Of a DNA stretch of 64,000 bases, positions 58,991 to 64,000 are shown piece by piece (positions within the stretch are counted from its first letter, which is position 1; each line of letters opens with the position of its first letter). The position numbers were made by a program, and so were the translations under genes. The notes beneath the pieces were generated by a model that worked only from the letters and a program-made list of their open reading frames with translations, was not told the origin of the DNA and did not search any database. Source of the DNA: Paenibacillus helianthi (GTDB lineage Bacteria > Bacillota > Bacilli > Paenibacillales > Paenibacillaceae); NCBI RefSeq assembly GCF_001909055.1, contig NZ_LVWI01000047.1, positions 20,817-84,816 on the forward strand, given 5' to 3'.

Positions 58991-59446
58991 ATGAAAGCAG
59001 AAGTAATCAATCCGTTTTTAGAATCTGCAAGAATTGTTATTGAACAGGTGATACAGGTCTCGCCATCCACCGGTAATCTGGGCATAAAGGACATTGAACT
59101 GATTGATAATCATATATGGATACAGGTGGGAATGACAGGTCAACTGAGCGGGAACATTATTTTTGGGATCGCTGAACAGGTAGCGCTCAAGATCGTGTCG
59201 GCCATGATGGGTGGCTATGTGATTACGGAGATGGACGAGATGGGCCAGAGTGCGATTTCGGAACTGGGCAACATGATCAGCGGCAACGCCAGCACCATTT
59301 TGTCGAATCAGGGGGTAGCCGTAGATATTACTCCGCCGAAGCTGATGAAGACAGACGGCATGTCGGTAATGCCGCGCAAAGCGCTGAGCATTCCGCTCTT
59401 AATGGAAGGCATCGGAGAGCTTGATATTCAGGTAATGATCTCTTAG
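58991..59446 (+). CDS. cheX: chemotaxis protein CheX (CheC-type phosphatase)
   Basis: 151 aa. Starts with NPFLESARIVIEQVIQVSP and contains the phosphatase signature E-x2-N (ISELGNMISGNAS) in which Glu and Asn act on CheY-P. CheX dephosphorylates CheY-P and helps adaptation in many Firmicutes and spirochaetes; B. subtilis instead has CheC/FliY. GAGGGGGGA precedes ATG 58991. A sigma-D-like promoter is upstream. No other chemotaxis gene is in the window. Confidence 0.9.
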   Translation: MKAEVINPFLESARIVIEQVIQVSPSTGNLGIKDIELIDNHIWIQVGMTGQLSGNIIFGIAEQVALKIVSAMMGGYVITEMDEMGQSAISELGNMISGNASTILSNQGVAVDITPPKLMKTDGMSVMPRKALSIPLLMEGIGELDIQVMIS

Positions 59447-59473
59447 TTAGACAATTGGAGCTGAACTTCATTC

Positions 59474-60250
59474 ATGGTATTACAAGACAAGGTGGTTGTT
59501 ATTACAGGAGCTTCGAGCGGGATTGGAGCGCTGACGGCCCAGATGCTCAGCAAGCGTGGGGCTGTGCCTATCCTGCTGGCCCGTTCGGAGGACAAGCTGA
59601 AAGAAACTGCGGCCGGTATCCCGGGCGTTTTTGGCCTGTATATCTGTGACGTTACCGATGAGGAGCAGGTAGTGAAGACCTTTGCGGACATCCTTAGCAC
59701 ATATGGCAGAATTGATGTTTTGCTGAATAATGCCGGCTATGGAAAATTCGCTTCATTTACCGAGATGGAGTCCCGCGAATTCGATGAGATGATGGATGTA
59801 AATTACATGGGCATCGTACGGTGTACCAAGGCTGTAGTCCCGCATATGCTGGAACGGGGAAGCGGACAGATTGTTAATGTGGCGTCGATGGCCGGCAAAA
59901 TCGGCACGGCACGGTCCGTTGCTTATAGCGCAACCAAACACGCTGTGCTGGGCTTCACGAATGCGCTGCGTCAGGAGCTGCGCCAGCAGGGAATCATCGT
60001 CTCGGCAGTCAATCCGGGACCGATTGCTACAGAGTTCTTCCGTACAGCTGACCCTTCCGGCAGCTATGAGAAAAGTGTCGCCCGGATTATGATGACACCG
60101 GAACATGTGGCCAAGAGGATCGTGAAGCTGATCGAGAAAGGGAAGGAAGAGATTGATCTTCCCGGCTTCGCGGCATGGGGGATCCGCTTTTATGGTCTTT
60201 TCCCCCGTCTGGCGGACAAGCTTACCTACAATATGATGAACCGGAAATAA
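59474..60250 (+). CDS. short-chain dehydrogenase/reductase
   Basis: 258-aa NAD(P)-dependent SDR: TGASSGIGALTA cofactor loop, NNAGYG, catalytic Ser in NVASMAGKIG, Tyr/Lys in YSATKHAVLGF. The C-terminal extension after the YSATK site resembles YqjQ/DltE-like ketoreductases. GGAG before ATG 59474. 27 bp after cheX; possibly the same transcript. Substrate unknown. Confidence 0.88.
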   Translation: MVLQDKVVVITGASSGIGALTAQMLSKRGAVPILLARSEDKLKETAAGIPGVFGLYICDVTDEEQVVKTFADILSTYGRIDVLLNNAGYGKFASFTEMESREFDEMMDVNYMGIVRCTKAVVPHMLERGSGQIVNVASMAGKIGTARSVAYSATKHAVLGFTNALRQELRQQGIIVSAVNPGPIATEFFRTADPSGSYEKSVARIMMTPEHVAKRIVKLIEKGKEEIDLPGFAAWGIRFYGLFPRLADKLTYNMMNRK

Positions 60251-60277
60251 TAACAATGGCTTTAGAATGGATCAAAC

Positions 60278-60306
60278 GGCCCTCCATTTGGTGGAGAGGC
60301 CTTTTT
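60278..60306 (+). terminator. terminator after the SDR gene
   Basis: GGCCCTCCATTT/GGTGGAGAGGCC (one bulge) followed by TTTTT. Confidence 0.82.
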
Positions 60307-60354
60307 GGCATATAATGAACATATTATCTCAAACGAAAAGGATGAATTACAATT

Positions 60355-61836
60355 ATGAATAAAGCTTCTTTTGCGGCCATCGGGATCCAGGAAGACCTCG
60401 TTGCCCGATTGTCGGAATTCGGCATTCAAGATCCATCCCCTGTTCAGGAGCAGACCATTCCTCTGCTGCTGGAGGGAAGAGATGTGCTTGCCGCATCCCA
60501 GACAGGGACCGGTAAGACGCTGGCGTACCTGCTGCCGCTGCTCCAGGGAATTCATCCCGAGCAGAAAGGGATGCAGAAGCTGGTGCTGGCACCTACGCAG
60601 GAGCTGGCGATGCAGATTCTCCGCGAGGCGGAACGTTATGGGGCTCATCGTGGCATCAAGGTGATGGGTCTGATCGGAGGTGCTGCGATCAAGCGCCAGA
60701 TTGATAAGCTGCGTGAGCATCCGCATCTTGTTGTGGGTACCCCCGGACGCATCCGGGAGCTGATTGGTCTGCGTAAGCTGAAGATGCATGAGGTGACCAC
60801 GATTGTCATCGATGAAGCGGACCAGATGTTCCAGCTCAGCGGAGCAGGCGAGGTGGCGAAGATCGTCAGCAGCGCGCTGCGTACGCGTCAATTGGTCATG
60901 CTGTCCGCGACCATCGGACCGGAGACGAAGGCACTTGCAGCACGGGAGATGAAGAACCCGGCTGAAGTCGGCATTGATCCGGGGGTCATGACCGCGCAGA
61001 GCCTTGAGCATCACTACGTGGTCAGCGAGGAACGTAATAAAATAGATATGCTGCGCCGTGTGATCCGCCATTACAACCCGGATCGGGCGATTGTGTTCGT
61101 CAATGCCACCGACGATATCGCTGAGGTGACTGCGAAGCTGAACCATCTGGGTCTGACGGCAGCCGCATTATACGGCGATGCGGATAAGGTGACGCGCAGC
61201 AATGTGCTGGCCCGCTTCCGTGACGGCAAATTCCGTGTGCTGGTGGCCAGCGACGTGGCCGCCCGGGGTCTGGATATTGAGAATCTGACGCTGGTCGTCA
61301 GCTTCGATCCGGCCTTCGACTCGGAGCACTATGTGCACCGGGCCGGGCGTACAGGCCGCATGGGACGCCGCGGCCTGTCCGTAACGATCGTCACGGAGCA
61401 GCAGACGTTCATCATGCGCAAGTTCGCCAAGGAGCTGGACATCCAGCTGGAGGAGAAGGAAATGGTAGGCGGCAAGGTACGCGCCGCCGATGAGGCCCGC
61501 AGCGAGTACCGCGGCGGGACGGATTCGGGACGCCGTGAGGGCAGCAGCCCGCGCGCGGACGGATCTGCGGCGCGCAGCAGCAAGCCGCAGGTGCGGACTT
61601 CGGCAGCGGGAGGCCCGGCCTCCGCAGCCGGGATACAAGCACCGCAGCCGGGTACGGCAGCGGGCTTCGATGAGCGGCGCGATCAGCAGCGCCGCAGCCC
61701 GGGTTCCGCCGCAGGGGCCCGGAGCGGCGCTCCTGCAAGCAAGGCGCGCAGCAGTGCGGAGCGCGAGAAGAACCGCAAGAATAAGGGAGCGCCCAAATGG
61801 CTGAAAGACAAAACCCCGAGAGGTGATGGTCAATGA
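60355..61836 (+). CDS. DEAD-box RNA helicase
   Basis: 493-aa ATP-dependent RNA helicase. Motifs in order: Q motif region DPSPVQEQTIPLLL, Walker A ASQTGTGKT, Ia APTQELA, Ib TPGRI, II DEAD, III SAT, IV VFVNAT, V ARGLDI, VI HRAGRTGRMG. After about residue 375 a 115-residue Arg/Gly/Ser/Ala-rich basic tail follows, of high GC and low complexity, as in CshA-type cold-shock helicases. AAAAGGATG before ATG. Its stop overlaps the ecsA start by four bases. Confidence 0.9.
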   Translation: MNKASFAAIGIQEDLVARLSEFGIQDPSPVQEQTIPLLLEGRDVLAASQTGTGKTLAYLLPLLQGIHPEQKGMQKLVLAPTQELAMQILREAERYGAHRGIKVMGLIGGAAIKRQIDKLREHPHLVVGTPGRIRELIGLRKLKMHEVTTIVIDEADQMFQLSGAGEVAKIVSSALRTRQLVMLSATIGPETKALAAREMKNPAEVGIDPGVMTAQSLEHHYVVSEERNKIDMLRRVIRHYNPDRAIVFVNATDDIAEVTAKLNHLGLTAAALYGDADKVTRSNVLARFRDGKFRVLVASDVAARGLDIENLTLVVSFDPAFDSEHYVHRAGRTGRMGRRGLSVTIVTEQQTFIMRKFAKELDIQLEEKEMVGGKVRAADEARSEYRGGTDSGRREGSSPRADGSAARSSKPQVRTSAAGGPASAAGIQAPQPGTAAGFDERRDQQRRSPGSAAGARSGAPASKARSSAEREKNRKNKGAPKWLKDKTPRGDGQ

Positions 61837-62579
61837 ATACTGCCCCCGTACTGCAAATTACGGGCTTAAGCGGAGGATACAGCCTGAACAAGCCGGTGCT
61901 TCATGATATCGGCCTTCAGGTGCAGCCTGGAGAAATGGTCGGGCTGATCGGATTGAACGGAGCAGGCAAAAGCACGACGATGAAGCATATTCTGGGCCTG
62001 ATGTCACCGCATAAAGGCGAGATCACCGTCCAGGGCAAGACCCGGAGCAGTGATCCGGAAGCCTATCATGGAGCACTGTCATTTGTACCGGAATCGCCGC
62101 TGCTCTACGAGGAAATGACGGTCCGAGAGCATGTCGAATTTACCGCCAGGGCTTACGGCGTGGACCGCAGCGATTATGAATCCCGCAGCAGCCAGCTGGC
62201 CGCACTCTTTAATATGGAAGACAAGATGGATACCCTGTCCTCGCATTTATCCAAGGGCATGAAGCAGAAAGTCATGATTATGTGCGCTTTCGTGGCACGT
62301 CCGGCACTGTATGTGATTGACGAGCCTTTTCTGGGGCTGGATCCGCTGGGCATCCGTTCCCTGCTCGATTTCATGCTGGATCTGAAGAAATCCGGGGCTT
62401 CCATTCTGCTAAGCTCCCATATTCTTTCCACCATTGAGAATTACTGCGACCGCTTCATTGTCCTGCACCGCGGCCAGGTGATCGCGGAGGGTACGCTGGC
62501 GGAAATGACCGCGGCTGCCGGGCTGCAGGGATTGAATCTGGAGCAGCTGTTCTACGAATTGGTTCAAGGAGGGAAATGA
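61833..62579 (+). CDS. ecsA: ABC transporter ATPase EcsA
   Basis: 248 aa. LIGLNGAGKSTTMKHILGLM (Walker A), SKGMKQKVMIMCAFV (signature) and LYVIDEPFLGLDPL (Walker B) are nearly word for word those of B. subtilis EcsA. Ecs affects competence, exoenzyme secretion and regulated intramembrane proteolysis. AGAGGTG precedes ATG; the start overlaps the helicase stop (ATGA), an unusual coupling. Confidence 0.93.
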   Translation: MNTAPVLQITGLSGGYSLNKPVLHDIGLQVQPGEMVGLIGLNGAGKSTTMKHILGLMSPHKGEITVQGKTRSSDPEAYHGALSFVPESPLLYEEMTVREHVEFTARAYGVDRSDYESRSSQLAALFNMEDKMDTLSSHLSKGMKQKVMIMCAFVARPALYVIDEPFLGLDPLGIRSLLDFMLDLKKSGASILLSSHILSTIENYCDRFIVLHRGQVIAEGTLAEMTAAAGLQGLNLEQLFYELVQGGK

Positions 62580-62580
62580 T

Positions 62581-63798
62581 ATGGATTTGAAGGAGCTGCG
62601 CCGGCAGCGGCGCAGCCGGTTCACCGGGAGCCTGATTCCTTACATGGGTTATATCATTCAGAGCGGTGTAGCCATGCTGTTCCTGCTGGTGTTAATTATC
62701 TTCTCGGCCTGGTACACTTCACTACTCCGTGATATTCCGGCAGGCATTCCAATCCGCTGGATCATGCTGATTTTCCTTCTGCCTGCGGTAGCCCACAGCA
62801 GCTTCAGGACGTATCTGCAGAGTCCTGACACCATCTTTTTGCTGCCGCAGGGGCACCGGATGAAGGAATATTTCGCTCCAGCCTGGGTTGCCGGGAATGT
62901 CTGGAAGATTCTGCGGCTGGCCTTCGTGCTGATTACACTGTGGCCCCTCTACATACGCACGGATGATTCTCATCAAATGCTGTTTGCCACACTTGTTGTC
63001 CTGATCCTGGTGAAGCTGCTGGCAAGCTTTGGTCTGTGGCGGGAGCTTACCATGCTGTCCCGTCCGGCATCTCTTGGGTATAACCTGCTGCGCTGGGCTG
63101 TCTCTGGGCTGATGATTGCCGCATGGCTGTGGCAACCCTCTCTGCGTGCGCTGATCTTCATCGTGATTCTGGCCTCAGCCTATCTGGCGGCGCTGGCGGT
63201 TCCCGGACGGCACTCCGTTCCCTGGGAACGCCTCATTGCTACCGAACGCAATCAGGGTGCGATAGCGCTGATGATTCTGGGCTGGTTCGTGGATGTGCCG
63301 GGACGGGAGCAGCGGGTTTATGTCCGGCGTTATTTGTCCAAATGGGGCGGGGGCATCTCATGGCGGCGTAGTACCGCCTACCGCTTCCTCCTGACTAAAA
63401 GCTTCGCCCGGGGCGACATCTTCGGCATTGTGTTGCGAATCGCAGTTCTGTCGTTGCTGCTGGTCTGGTGGAACCGGGGCAGTTATGTGGGTAGCGGCAT
63501 TTATCTGTTTTTCCTGTTCATCATGGGCGTGCAGCTGTCAGCGCTGCGTAAGCTGCACAGTGAGTCGTTCTGGCTGACCGTCTATCCTCTGCCGGAGGGC
63601 AGCAAGGCAAGCAGTACGATTCAGTTCATTTTCCGCGCGCATTTACTGCTGGCTGTGCTGACCGGTCTGCCATTCCTGACCGCGGTTGTAGAGCGTCCAC
63701 TGCCTGTAATCGGCACCTTTCTTGCCGGCGGGCTGCTGGCCTATCTCTTCAAAACCCGTGCTTCCCGCAAAGCTGCGCAGGAGGACGACGACATTTAG
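62581..63798 (+). CDS. ecsB: ABC transporter permease EcsB
   Basis: 405-aa membrane partner of EcsA with about ten helices; length and arrangement agree with B. subtilis EcsB (408 aa). A basic N-terminus (DLKELRRQRRSRFTGSLIPY) precedes the first helix. AAGGAGG before ATG, one base after the ecsA stop. The transported substrate is not known; in other Firmicutes Ecs is linked to secretion stress and linear peptides. Confidence 0.92.
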   Translation: MDLKELRRQRRSRFTGSLIPYMGYIIQSGVAMLFLLVLIIFSAWYTSLLRDIPAGIPIRWIMLIFLLPAVAHSSFRTYLQSPDTIFLLPQGHRMKEYFAPAWVAGNVWKILRLAFVLITLWPLYIRTDDSHQMLFATLVVLILVKLLASFGLWRELTMLSRPASLGYNLLRWAVSGLMIAAWLWQPSLRALIFIVILASAYLAALAVPGRHSVPWERLIATERNQGAIALMILGWFVDVPGREQRVYVRRYLSKWGGGISWRRSTAYRFLLTKSFARGDIFGIVLRIAVLSLLLVWWNRGSYVGSGIYLFFLFIMGVQLSALRKLHSESFWLTVYPLPEGSKASSTIQFIFRAHLLLAVLTGLPFLTAVVERPLPVIGTFLAGGLLAYLFKTRASRKAAQEDDDI

Positions 63799-63835
63799 AG
63801 AGGTTGAACTTGGAACTTGATGAAGCGGTTTATTA

Positions 63836-64000
63836 TTCCAAATGGAATAAGGATCACTAAATGAGCTCATTTGGCCATGAAATATCCCATGTGGGAAAAA
63901 GGATCACTAATTCTGCTGAAAAAGGCCATATTGGATGATTCTGTATGAATTAGGTGGACAAACTTTTTAGCCCCCTAATCCATTTGGACACTTTTAACCA
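63836..64000. repeat. palindrome-rich intergenic repeat, runs off the window
   Basis: TTCCAAATGGAA, the perfect palindrome AAATGAGCTCATTT (about 63859-63872), two AAGGATCACTAA copies (63849-63860, 63899-63910) and GTGGA/TCCA words like those at 19006-19190. No gene to the end of the window. Confidence 0.65.

Overview
The window looks like a chromosomal segment of a spore-forming Firmicute, most likely Paenibacillus or a close relative. This rests on Firmicutes-specific genes (the helicase loader pair dnaB-dnaI, sda, cwlJ, hemQ, ecsAB, an S-box leader), strong AGGAGG-type ribosome binding sites with many GTG and TTG starts, and intergenic palindromic repeats of the kind I associate with Paenibacillus. 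Menaquinone appears to be made by the futalosine route (mqnE), which is usual for Paenibacillus and differs from Bacillus subtilis. I see no tRNA, rRNA, transposase, prophage or CRISPR array.

Layout. 0-8.4 kb: a cut transglutaminase-like gene, two tandem paralogous class B penicillin-binding proteins, a Cof-type HAD phosphatase, a DUF456 membrane protein, a SpoVB/MurJ-type flippase and a thioredoxin-like protein. 8.4-18.4 kb: heme A synthase, a UbiD-family decarboxylase, a HEPN protein, then a SAM riboswitch with metNIQ, a NifU-like scaffold, yuzB, a type II NADH dehydrogenase-like flavoprotein and mqnE. 18.4-28.6 kb: the most variable stretch, with erpA-like A-type carrier, acetyltransferases, small proteins of DUF or immunity-like type, an AraC regulator divergent from a Gfo/Idh/MocA dehydrogenase, a methyltransferase, small membrane proteins and a YheC/D-like ATP-grasp protein.

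28.6-39.3 kb: a conserved core with sda (promoter carrying DnaA boxes and an SOS-box match), ferredoxin-NADP reductase, NDH-2, hemQ, yuiB, dnaB, dnaI, a 51-residue yqzM-like gene, trxA and uvrC. 39.3-48.4 kb: a CPBP protease, a GntR-controlled ABC exporter, a KtrB/KtrA-type potassium uptake pair, cwlJ and a LysR regulator. 48.4-52.4 kb: sdhCAB, preceded by a 63-bp tandem repeat array whose unit also recurs as the leader of sdhB. 52.4-64 kb: DUF3891, a potassium channel, a Tat-exported metallophosphoesterase, nitroreductase, PHP histidinol phosphatase, a second LysR regulator, cheX behind a sigma-D-like promoter, an SDR, and a DEAD-box helicase overlapping ecsA-ecsB.

How it works together: mqnE (and possibly the UbiD protein), NDH-2, SdhCAB, CtaA and HemQ all serve a menaquinone-based, heme-containing aerobic respiratory chain. 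sda, dnaB/dnaI and uvrC serve replication, repair and the sporulation checkpoint. The observations most worth a second look are the sda promoter, the mobile-looking 63-bp repeat/leader module at lysR and sdhB, the alternative SdhC start with a cysteine-bearing extension, the altered active-site acids of the UbiD protein, and the acidic repeat insert in UvrC.
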